A stretch of 64,000 nucleotides of DNA from Enterobacter cloacae subsp. cloacae ATCC 13047 (GTDB taxonomy: Bacteria; Pseudomonadota; Gammaproteobacteria; Enterobacterales; Enterobacteriaceae): the NCBI RefSeq assembly GCF_000025565.1, contig NC_014121.1, positions 4,240,216 to 4,304,215 of the forward strand, in the 5' to 3' direction. Position numbers and translations under genes: made by a program. Numbering within the stretch: the stretch's first letter is position 1; every line of letters starts with the position of its first letter. This document shows, piece after piece, positions 57,804-64,000 of this stretch. The notes under the pieces are model-generated. The model had not been told where the DNA came from. It was given only the letters and a program-made list of their open reading frames with translations, and did no database searches.

Positions 57804-58670
57804 TCAGCGTGCGTCCTGCAGATACTGCCGCAGCCAGCTTCCGGCGACGCCGGGAGGGGATCGTTTATTCCATAGCAAATCAATACCGATCGCGCGAGGC
57901 CAGCCAGGAACATTCAACTGCACCAGCGATTTCGCGGCGGCAAATTCTTCCACCAGCGCACACGGCAACACGCACCAGCCAAATCCCTGCACCGCCATAC
58001 TCAGCAGTAACAGGTAATTCGGTGCCGACCAGACCGGCCCCCGGGCGAGCGTTGCCTCGCGCTCCAGGTAGGTGCTGAGCCGCAGTTCCCGCCAGCCGTG
58101 CAGCTCATCGGCCTGCACTTCATGTTGCCCGGCCAGAGGATGCGTGGTCGCGACATAAATCGCCATCCGGGTTTGCATCGGCAGCCGGGTGACGCCGATA
58201 TCGGTCGGGTAAGCGTCACGCGCCTCCGTCAGGCCAACCTGCGCCCTCTCCTTTTGCAGCAGATCGATGACGTCCTCTTCCTCGCCAATCAGGCACTCAA
58301 ATTCCGTATGGGGAAAACGCTGGTCAAACTGGTTCATCAGATCTTCCAGCACGTCCGGGTTAAGCGTATCAGAGAGGACAAACGTCAGGCGCGCCTCCGT
58401 TTGCGCGGTCAACGATACCGCCAGTTCGTCCAGCCGCGTGCTGGCGGCGAGGATCGCCTGGACATAGCCCAGCACCTGCTCTCCCTGAGCGGTTAACACC
58501 GGCTGGCGCGCCGAACGGTCGAACAGATCAAAGCCGAGGTCAGCTTCAAGATTGGCAATCGAGGTGCTGATTGTTGACTGGCTTTTACGCAGCCGCCGTG
58601 CGGCAGCAGAGAAAGAGCCCGCTGCCACGGTTTCAACAAACGCGGTAAGGGCTTCAGGTGAGTAGCGCAT
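57804..58670 (-). CDS. LysR-family regulator divergent from an efflux gene
   Basis: A 288-residue LysR-type regulator. The helix-turn-helix reads AAGSFSAAARRLRKSQSTISTSIANL (in two parts AAGSFSAAARRLRK, SQSTISTSIANL), and the effector domain begins near residue 90. No close named match is recognised. It is divergent from the PACE efflux gene with 105 bases between; the gap has inverted TTTATCG (58682-58688) and CGATAAA (58719-58725). The layout resembles AceR-AceI in Acinetobacter, suggesting it controls the efflux gene. Confidence 0.85.
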   Translation of the reverse strand: MRYSPEALTAFVETVAAGSFSAAARRLRKSQSTISTSIANLEADLGFDLFDRSARQPVLTAQGEQVLGYVQAILAASTRLDELAVSLTAQTEARLTFVLSDTLNPDVLEDLMNQFDQRFPHTEFECLIGEEEDVIDLLQKERAQVGLTEARDAYPTDIGVTRLPMQTRMAIYVATTHPLAGQHEVQADELHGWRELRLSTYLEREATLARGPVWSAPNYLLLLSMAVQGFGWCVLPCALVEEFAAAKSLVQLNVPGWPRAIGIDLLWNKRSPPGVAGSWLRQYLQDAR

Positions 58671-58775
58671 AACCTATCTACTTTATCGATGGATACCATC
58701 TTTAATATATCACCTTTAGCGATAAAAATAGGCACCATCAACGCCCATACCGGCGAATTAACGAGGTCGAAAGCT

Positions 58776-59237
58776 ATGCAACATCAGGATGCACTCCAAC
58801 GTAAACTGCCGGAGCGGATCTTCCACGCGGTCTGCTTTGAGGGGATTGCCACGGCGATCCTCGCCCCAACGGCGGCGTGGCTGATGCAGCGTTCCGTGGT
58901 GGAGATGGGTGGGTTGACCATTATCCTCGCCACCACGGCCATGCTCTGGAACATTATTTATAACTTCGGTTTCGACCGTTTCTGGCCTGTCCAGCGCGTA
59001 AAACGCACGGCAAAAGTCCGCGCGATGCATGCCCTGGGGTTCGAATGTGGGTTTATCGTGATTGGCGTGTCGATTGTCGCCGCGGTTCTGGGCGTCACGC
59101 TGCTACAGGCATTCACGCTGGAAATAGGTTTCTTCCTGTTCTTCCTGCCCTACACCATGTTCTACAACTGGGCGTATGACACGTTACGTGAGAAATTCCT
59201 GAAGCGCCGTCAGCAGCGACGCGCTCTGGCGGGCTAA
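58776..59237 (+). CDS. PACE-family (AceI-like) efflux transporter
   Basis: A 153-residue membrane protein with four helices and two tandem bacterial transmembrane pair (BTP) domains: RIFHAVCFEGIATAI in the first half and RAMHALGFECGFIVIG in the second. The first-helix glutamate in CFEG and the second in GFECG fit the conserved acidic residue of PACE transporters (chlorhexidine, acriflavine and polyamine efflux). The start at 58776 is chosen for the GAGG ribosome site and family length. Divergent from a LysR regulator. Confidence 0.87.
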   Translation: MQHQDALQRKLPERIFHAVCFEGIATAILAPTAAWLMQRSVVEMGGLTIILATTAMLWNIIYNFGFDRFWPVQRVKRTAKVRAMHALGFECGFIVIGVSIVAAVLGVTLLQAFTLEIGFFLFFLPYTMFYNWAYDTLREKFLKRRQQRRALAG

Positions 59238-59357
59238 CTCCCCCCTGGCCGGACGACTGGTCCGGCCAAACTCCGTCGAAGCAACTGCGCTCTCAACGCA
59301 TAACTATGGTAAATTGCACTCCATTCTGAATGGTTTGCTAGTTGATACGTTGCTCTA

Positions 59358-60587
59358 ATGTCGAAAATTTGGTCAAAAGATGAGACTCTGTGGAGTTTCG
59401 CTCTCTATGGCACGGCCGTGGGCGCAGGAACGCTGTTCTTGCCCATCCAGCTGGGCTCCGCAGGCGCTATTGTCCTGTTCATTACCGCCCTTGTGGCCTA
59501 CCCATTAACCTACTGGCCGCATAAAGCGCTGGCGCAATTTATCCTGTCGTCAAAAACGAAAGGCAATGAAGGGATCACCGGCGCGGTCTCCCACTACTAC
59601 GGCAGGAAAATCGGGAATCTGATCACCACGCTCTATTTCGTCGCCTTCTTCGTGGTGGTGCAGATTTACGCCGTGGCCATCACCAATTCATTAACCGAGC
59701 AACTGGCAAAAAGGATGACGGTGGATACCGCCACTCGCGTGCTGGTCAGTTTTGGCGTGGTGCTGGTATTGAATCTTATCTTCCTGATGGGGCGACATAT
59801 CACGATCAAAGTGATGGGCTTCCTGGTGTTTCCGCTGATCGCCTATTTCCTGTTTGTCTCCCTGTACCTGACCGGCAGCTGGCAACCCTCACTGCTTACC
59901 AGCCAGATGGCGTTTGATCGCCACACTTTGCATCAGGTGTGGATCTCAATCCCGGTGATGGTGTTCGCGTTTAGCCATACGCCGATTATCTCCACCTTTG
60001 CCGTCGATCGCCGCGAGAAGTTCGGTGACGCAGCCATGGACAAGTGCAAGAAAATCATGAAGGTGGCGTATCTGATCATCTGCCTGAGCGTGCTGTTCTT
60101 TGTGTTCAGTTGCCTGCTCTCGATTCCGCCGTCCTATATTGTGACCGCAAAAGAGCAAGGGGTGACGATCCTGTCAGCGCTGTCGATGATGCCCTCTTCT
60201 CCGGCCTGGCTCGGCATTTCCGGCATTATTGTGGCGATTATTGCCATGTCGAAATCGTTCCTGGGCACCTATTTTGGGGTGATTGAAGGGGCGACGGAAA
60301 TCGTGAAGTCGTCGCTGAATCAGGTCGGCGTGAAGAAGAGCCGCGCCTTTAACCGTGCGATTTCTATTCTGGGCGTGTCGCTGATCACCTTTGCGGTCTG
60401 CTGCATTAACCCGAACGCCATTTCGATGATTTACGCCATCAGCGGTCCGCTTATCGCCATGATCCTGTTTATCATGCCGACGCTGTCGACCTACCTGATC
60501 CCCGCCCTGAAGCCGTATCGCTCCATTGGCAGCCTGCTCACGCTGATTGTTGGCGTGCTGTGCGTGTCGGTGATGTTTGTCGGCTAA
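59358..60587 (+). CDS. yqeG: Amino-acid permease YqeG (SdaC/TdcC/HAAAP family)
   Basis: A 409-residue inner-membrane protein with about 11 helices of the hydroxy/aromatic amino-acid permease family. The N-terminus MSKIWSKDETLWSFALYGTAVGAGTLFLPI and the segment PVMVFAFSHTPIISTFA (given in parts; motif F-S-H-T-P-I) match SdaC and YqeG, with the same length as E. coli YqeG. A serine- or threonine-type substrate is likely by family. It is followed by a terminator at 60594. Confidence 0.93.
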   Translation: MSKIWSKDETLWSFALYGTAVGAGTLFLPIQLGSAGAIVLFITALVAYPLTYWPHKALAQFILSSKTKGNEGITGAVSHYYGRKIGNLITTLYFVAFFVVVQIYAVAITNSLTEQLAKRMTVDTATRVLVSFGVVLVLNLIFLMGRHITIKVMGFLVFPLIAYFLFVSLYLTGSWQPSLLTSQMAFDRHTLHQVWISIPVMVFAFSHTPIISTFAVDRREKFGDAAMDKCKKIMKVAYLIICLSVLFFVFSCLLSIPPSYIVTAKEQGVTILSALSMMPSSPAWLGISGIIVAIIAMSKSFLGTYFGVIEGATEIVKSSLNQVGVKKSRAFNRAISILGVSLITFAVCCINPNAISMIYAISGPLIAMILFIMPTLSTYLIPALKPYRSIGSLLTLIVGVLCVSVMFVG

Positions 60588-60593
60588 CCCTCG

Positions 60594-60628
60594 CGTGCCC
60601 GGCCTTCTGCCGGGCGCGTCTGATTTTT
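60594..60628. terminator. Terminator between yqeG and the Lrp-family gene
   Basis: The hairpin GCG-T-GCCCGGC/GCCGGGC-GCG with loop CTTCT is followed by TCTGATTTTT. It overlaps the end of the convergent regulator gene by two bases. Confidence 0.75.
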
Positions 60629-61079
60629 ACAGTGGAAACGGTCTGTCCTGCACGACCGTTTTCATCACCAGCGTAGAGCGAAGATGCTGTACGCCTGGCA
60701 TGGCAGAAAGTTTCTCGTCATACAGTTTCTGAAAAGCCGACAGATCGCGGGTGACAACATGCATCAGGTAGTCGGGATCACCAAATAATCGCTGGGCCAG
60801 CACGATTTGCGGGATCTCTTCCACCGCCTCTTCGAACGCGCTGACCGCTTTCTTATCACCCTCTTTCAGGGTGGCAAACACAATCGCCAGGAAATTAAAC
60901 CCCATTTTGGCGGGATCGAGATTGGCGCGATACCCCGTAATGGCTCCGCTCTGCTCCAGCGCACGTACACGTCGGTGACACGGAGAGAGGCTCAGGTTCA
61001 CCCGCTCCGCCAGCTCCGTAAGAGATAAACGGCCATCAGCCTGCAGTTCAGCAAGAATTTTTCGATCAATGCTATCCAT
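60627..61079 (-). CDS. Lrp/AsnC-family transcriptional regulator
   Basis: A 150-residue regulator. The winged helix-turn-helix is MDSIDRKILAELQADGRLSL followed by LTELAERVNLSLSPCHRRVR; the RAM/AsnC effector domain occupies about residues 65-145 (GDPDYLMHVVTRDLSAFQKLYDE in parts: GDPDYLMHVV). It is divergent from a LysE-type exporter with 114 bases between, a common pairing in which the regulator senses the exported amino acid. No specific name is justified. Confidence 0.9.
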   Translation of the reverse strand: MDSIDRKILAELQADGRLSLTELAERVNLSLSPCHRRVRALEQSGAITGYRANLDPAKMGFNFLAIVFATLKEGDKKAVSAFEEAVEEIPQIVLAQRLFGDPDYLMHVVTRDLSAFQKLYDEKLSAMPGVQHLRSTLVMKTVVQDRPFPL

Positions 61080-61193
61080 ATGGAAGATTTTCTCAATTTT
61101 AGCGTTTTATGAGCATAACATTGAAAACTCATTTCGTACCGATACCGATATTCTTTCTCTCCGGGTAATTCAGATACAGGGGTTTCACAGACG

Positions 61194-61805
61194 ATGGAAA
61201 TGAGTATTGTGGCCGGTTTTTGGGTGGTGTCCTTCCTGCTCATCATGACACCGGGTGCAGACTGGGCCTATGCGATCAGCGCCGGGATCAACGGGCGGCG
61301 CGTAGTGCCGGCGGTGATGGGACTGATGTCCGGGCATCTGCTCGCCACGCTGGTCGTAGTGGCGGGCGTGGGTGTGTTGATGGCTCAACATCCACTGGCA
61401 TTATCAGGGCTGACAATTGCGGGGGCGGTTTATCTGCTGTGGCTCGGCATCACGCTGTTACGCCATCCTGCTGCGCCGGAAAGCACCGTACAGCATGCAG
61501 GAAACTGGAAACAGTGGGCGGTGAAGGGATTATGTATCAGCGGGCTCAATCCAAAAGTCTTCTTACTGTTTCTGGCGTTGCTTCCGCAGTTTACCGATCC
61601 AAAGGGAAGCTGGTCGATTGCCACGCAGATGTCAGCCTTGGGTGTGATGCATCTTATCACCTGCACACTGGTCTATTTGCTGGTGGGGTATGGTTCGAAA
61701 GCGGTGCTGGCGACCCGTCCGCAGGCGGCACGTGCGGTGAGCATGGCCTCAGGGGGGATTATGGTGGCGATCGCGCTGGGATTGCTGCTGGAGCAGGTGA
61801 GATAA
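61194..61805 (+). CDS. LysE/RhtB-family amino-acid exporter
   Basis: A 203-residue membrane protein with six predicted helices. The signature LLIMTPGADWAYAISAGINGRR corresponds to the family's PGP-type N-terminal motif (here PGAD), and GLCISGLNPKVFLLFLALLPQF is the second repeat motif. It likely exports an amino acid such as homoserine, threonine or leucine. It is divergent from an Lrp-family regulator and ends in a two-way terminator. Confidence 0.9.
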   Translation: MEMSIVAGFWVVSFLLIMTPGADWAYAISAGINGRRVVPAVMGLMSGHLLATLVVVAGVGVLMAQHPLALSGLTIAGAVYLLWLGITLLRHPAAPESTVQHAGNWKQWAVKGLCISGLNPKVFLLFLALLPQFTDPKGSWSIATQMSALGVMHLITCTLVYLLVGYGSKAVLATRPQAARAVSMASGGIMVAIALGLLLEQVR

Positions 61806-61834
61806 AAAAACACCGGCCATCGCCGGTGTGTTTT
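61804..61834. terminator. Bidirectional terminator between the exporter gene and yjdJ
   Basis: The perfect stem ACACCGGC/GCCGGTGT with loop CATC has an A run on one side and GTTTT on the other. It overlaps both flanking stop codons by about two bases. Confidence 0.85.
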
Positions 61835-62105
61835 ACGCCCGAATATCGTCATATTCCCGCGTGTTATCAAACTCATGCTTTGCAAACGGGCACAGCGGGA
61901 TAATTTTGCGATTCTCACCGCGCATTTTCTCCACCACCTTCGCCACCAGCTGCTTACCAACCCCTTGCCCCTTCAGGCTCGGATCGACATCGGTGTGCTC
62001 AATAATGCTCAGATGCTCACCTGTGGGTACGAAGACAATCTCTGCAACCTGATTGCCGTTCGCATCGTTCACATAAAACTTGTTATGGCCTTCCAGAATA
62101 TCCAT
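61833..62105 (-). CDS. yjdJ: YjdJ, GNAT-like N-acetyltransferase (Gcn5-related, minimal)
   Basis: A 90-residue single-domain member of the YjdJ/GATASE group. The acetyl-CoA loop is [19 protein letters not shown] (pattern Q-G-V-G-K) and the C-terminal [16 protein letters not shown] is typical, with the conserved PLCPFA cysteine. The start at 62105 ([14 protein letters not shown]) follows GAGGAACC and matches E. coli YjdJ. Substrate unknown. It follows yjdI after 10 bases, the same pair as in E. coli, where it maps elsewhere. Confidence 0.92.
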   Translation of the reverse strand: MDILEGHNKFYVNDANGNQVAEIVFVPTGEHLSIIEHTDVDPSLKGQGVGKQLVAKVVEKMRGENRKIIPLCPFAKHEFDNTREYDDIRA

Positions 62106-62115
62106 GGTTCCTCGC

Positions 62116-62346
62116 TTATTTTTGGCGATACTGCAACGCACCGCTCGGGCAGGTATCAATCACGCGTACAACGGTTTCCACGTCCACTTCATCAGGAATG
62201 ATCCACGGTTTACGTTTCAGATTAAACAGCTTTGCGCTGCCGCGCACGCAGTTACCGGAGTGTTTGCAGATCCCGGTATTGAAGTAGACGTCAATTTTCT
62301 CCCCGGTATAGGCCCGGTAACCCGCATCCAGTAGTTCTTTATCCAT
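62116..62346 (-). CDS. yjdI: YjdI, (4Fe-4S) mono-cluster-type protein
   Basis: A 76-residue protein with a single iron-sulfur binding pattern: cysteines in [15 protein letters not shown] and IDTCPSGAL. It belongs to the Fer4_19 group and its function is unknown. The start at 62346 ([16 protein letters not shown]) is chosen over 62454 by family length. yjdI and yjdJ are adjacent and probably co-transcribed. Confidence 0.9.
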   Translation of the reverse strand: MDKELLDAGYRAYTGEKIDVYFNTGICKHSGNCVRGSAKLFNLKRKPWIIPDEVDVETVVRVIDTCPSGALQYRQK

Positions 62347-62591
62347 GACATTGCCTCTGTAATTATTATCGTGCTGAATGAAGCATAGCCTTACGGGATC
62401 CTGATGGCTATAACGTATAGCGTTTTCTTGCCGGATTGTTTCCCCTGCGTGCATGACTGACGCAGACGGGGTGGCTGCGTCAGCCTGGCTGATTATTCCC
62501 GCCGGGATATTTAAAATTAAACAAGTTTAATCTGAAGATGTATCGGTTGTTTACGATAATGTCCGCTCTGCTTATTTAACACGAGTACCCC

Positions 62592-62990
62592 ATGAAGAAA
62601 CGGTCATTATTACTGACTCTGCTCAGCCTCAGTTTATTAACCGCCTGCAGCGCTTCTGCGCCTGATAAGGTTGAACAAATCCATCATCTGCAGATCCCAT
62701 TAGTTTTACCCGGAGAAAAACCGCCAGAAATTCCGGCATCGCATATCGCTGCGCTGTATCAGGAAAATAAAGTTCAGATCGACCGTTTAACAGCGCAGTT
62801 GAAATCAGATTATTTACAACAGACTACCGCGAAAGATATTTTTACCGAAGATAGCCCTGTTCAGCCGGTCTTCGCCTCGCTGACTAAACTTGAGCAGCTG
62901 GAAATGGTTAATCAGCAGTACCTGAAAGATAAAAACGTCACGGGACTGCAAAAGATTAACATTGTCCTTCAACCTTTAGTCACCGGTTAA
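62592..62990 (+). CDS. Unknown lipoprotein
   Basis: A 132-residue protein I do not recognise. Signal peptide MKKRSLLLTLLSLSLLTAC ends in lipobox LTAC, so Cys19 should be lipidated; the next residue is serine, so it is likely sorted to the outer membrane. The mature part is mostly helical and hydrophilic (ASHIAALYQENKVQIDRLTAQ, SLTKLEQLEMVNQQYLKD). It is a single gene with a terminator after it. The ribosome site is weak (ACGAG). It sits divergently from yjdI with about 245 bases between, in which I see no other feature. Confidence 0.75.
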   Translation: MKKRSLLLTLLSLSLLTACSASAPDKVEQIHHLQIPLVLPGEKPPEIPASHIAALYQENKVQIDRLTAQLKSDYLQQTTAKDIFTEDSPVQPVFASLTKLEQLEMVNQQYLKDKNVTGLQKINIVLQPLVTG

Positions 62991-62995
62991 ATGCC

Positions 62996-63026
62996 AAAAG
63001 CCCAACTGCTGAACAGTCGGGCTTTT
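62996..63026. terminator. Bidirectional terminator after the unknown lipoprotein gene
   Basis: AAAAGCCC-A-ACTG/CAGT-C-GGGCTTTT, a stem with one internal mismatch and a five-base loop. It serves the convergent lipoprotein and OmpA-like genes. Confidence 0.8.
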
Positions 63027-63048
63027 GTAACGGAAAGGATGGCAAAGA

Positions 63049-63663
63049 TTAATCGTGCTGTCCAAATCGCCATGTCAGACCTGCAGTCACAGAGCTTACG
63101 TCACTGCTGACGCCAATCTGGTTGGCATTACCCACGTTGCTTACCCATTGATATTCCAGACGGCCCGCTAAATTTTTGTTAAACGCATACTCCGTCCCGA
63201 CTGCGGCAAGCGGGCGAACGCCTGTTTCAAAACGATTGTGACCACTTACATCAGATTCAGCACGATAGGCCATCGCTCCGGCACGACCATAGATATCCCA
63301 GCTGTCGGTCACGGCATAGCTGGCTTTTAAGGACATCTGTAGCCCCTGGCTTTTCATTTGTGCCCCCGCGCTATGTTTGCCTTTAATCTGCATATTGCCT
63401 AAATAATCGTACCCGCCTTCCAGTGCCAGCCACGGAGTCATCTGATAACCCGCGTATACCCCACCACCGACATTATCATGATCGATATTATACTGGTTCG
63501 AGCCATTATTATTATCGCTCGCTTTCGAGCCGGTGTTGGCGTCAAAATAGTGTGACCAGCCGAATTTAGCACCGCTATACCAGGTGCCTGTATCTGCCGC
63601 TGCAAATGCAGACGTTGCGGTAAAAGCGTTAGCCAGAATTAATGCAACAAGTGTCTTTTTCAT
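63049..63663 (-). CDS. OmpA-like beta-barrel outer-membrane protein without the peptidoglycan domain
   Basis: A 204-residue protein matching only the N-terminal eight-strand barrel of OmpA. Signal peptide MKKTLVALILANAFTATSAFA; the mature protein begins ADTGTWYSGAKFGWSHYFD, closely like OmpA, and the later segments YQMTPWLALEGGYDYLG and LAGRLEYQWVSN match barrel strands. The usual C-terminal OmpA/MotB domain is absent. Extracellular loops differ (NNNGSNQYNIDHDN). Start 63663 chosen for the signal peptide. It is divergent in sense from nothing; the upstream neighbour is an IprA-like gene on the same strand. Confidence 0.87.
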   Translation of the reverse strand: MKKTLVALILANAFTATSAFAAADTGTWYSGAKFGWSHYFDANTGSKASDNNNGSNQYNIDHDNVGGGVYAGYQMTPWLALEGGYDYLGNMQIKGKHSAGAQMKSQGLQMSLKASYAVTDSWDIYGRAGAMAYRAESDVSGHNRFETGVRPLAAVGTEYAFNKNLAGRLEYQWVSNVGNANQIGVSSDVSSVTAGLTWRFGQHD

Positions 63664-63756
63664 AGAAATCCCGTTTACTCTGTTGAATATTTCAGTGAGC
63701 AAACGATATCGACAAACACGACGATCGCGAAATCATTTTCTGTTTATTTTTAAATT

Positions 63757-64000
63757 TTAAAATGACTCTGGCAAATGCCCTACCTCCAGTAAATATCCGC
63801 CACGTTTGAACGCGATATATTTACCTTGCTTAAGTGCAGATAATACATTGAGAATACTGCTGCGGGAAAGAAGCGTACGATCCTGAATATATTCCAGAAT
63901 AGTTGTTCGCATCCGCACCTCATCGGGCAGTAATATCATCTCCTGCAGATAGCTGCGAATCACGGAATAGGTGCGCTGCTGCACAACCTGGGCATCACGA
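63757..64000 (-). CDS. C-terminal part of an IprA/YaiV-like regulator
   Basis: The last 80 or so codons of a gene that continues past the right edge; the frame is open to base 64000. The sequence has a winged helix-turn-helix (RTTILEYIQDRTLLSRSSIL, then ALKQGKYIAFKRGG) and ends HLPESF. It aligns with the C-terminus of E. coli IprA/YaiV (NYIHQRTRVSRS... LRKGNYIEM...NRLPSEY), a CRP-fold protein that lowers peroxide resistance. The N-terminal effector domain is outside the window. Confidence 0.75.
   Translation of the reverse strand, partial: RDAQVVQQRTYSVIRSYLQEMILLPDEVRMRTTILEYIQDRTLLSRSSILNVLSALKQGKYIAFKRGGYLLEVGHLPESF

Overview
The window is a chromosomal segment from a member of the Enterobacteriaceae, most likely Enterobacter or a close relative (Lelliottia, Leclercia, Kluyvera). 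The order rlmM-ygdD-gcvA/gcvB-ygdI-csdA-csdE-tcdA-mltA-metZWV-amiC-argA-recD-recB-ptrA-recC-ppdC-ygdB-ppdB-ppdA-thyA-lgt-ptsP-rppH-mutH-ygdR-tas-lplT-aas-omr-galR-lysA-lysR-ygeA-araE-kduD-kduI-yqeF-yqeG follows the 63-64 min region of the E. coli chromosome, and the proteins are close to their E. coli counterparts. Accessory genes sit at the joints of this backbone. Genus assignment is inference from gene content; no rRNA is present.

Region 1 (1-35 kb) is almost pure backbone. It holds the glycine-cleavage regulator and the GcvB small RNA, the CSD sulfur-transfer system, cell-wall enzymes (mltA, amiC), three initiator tRNA genes, arginine synthesis under ARG boxes, the RecBCD recombination genes with pitrilysin, four minor pseudopilin-like genes, thymidylate synthase, lipoprotein diacylglyceryl transferase, the nitrogen PTS enzyme I, the RNA pyrophosphohydrolase, and mutH behind a 680-base intergenic region rich in DnaA boxes. 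The E. coli gene ygdQ is missing between mutH and ygdR. A single Omr-type small RNA lies between aas and galR.

Region 2 (35.9-41.3 kb) is inserted between galR and lysA. It is a beta-glycoside PTS locus: an EIIC permease, a family 1 glycosidase, a UxuR-like GntR regulator and an acetyltransferase on one strand, and a LacI-family regulator divergent from them. The intergenic region carries two TTGGYATACCAA palindromes, the operator type of hexuronate GntR regulators.

Region 3 (44.4-56.3 kb) is a scavenging pathway for pectin oligomers built around the conserved araE-kduD-kduI block. KdgM (outer-membrane porin), TogMNAB (ABC importer), Ogl (oligogalacturonate lyase), KdgF, KduI and KduD would carry oligogalacturonides from outside the cell to 2-keto-3-deoxygluconate. 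KdgR-type operators precede kdgF, togM, kduI, ogl and kdgM. No pectate lyase, kdgK, kdgA or kdgR is in the window. A wzz/fepE chain-length gene sits between kdgF and togM.

Region 4 (56.5-64 kb) returns to the backbone with yqeF and yqeG, interspersed with accessory pairs: a LysR regulator divergent from a PACE-type efflux protein, an Lrp-family regulator divergent from a LysE/RhtB exporter, yjdI-yjdJ, an unknown lipoprotein, an OmpA-barrel-only protein and the end of an IprA/YaiV-like regulator. I found no prophage, insertion sequence, CRISPR array or restriction system. I see no clearly undescribed system; the best leads are the mixed regulatory layout of the PTS locus, the DnaA-box cluster, the odd-spaced gal-type palindrome and a pseudopilin lacking the cleavage-site glycine.
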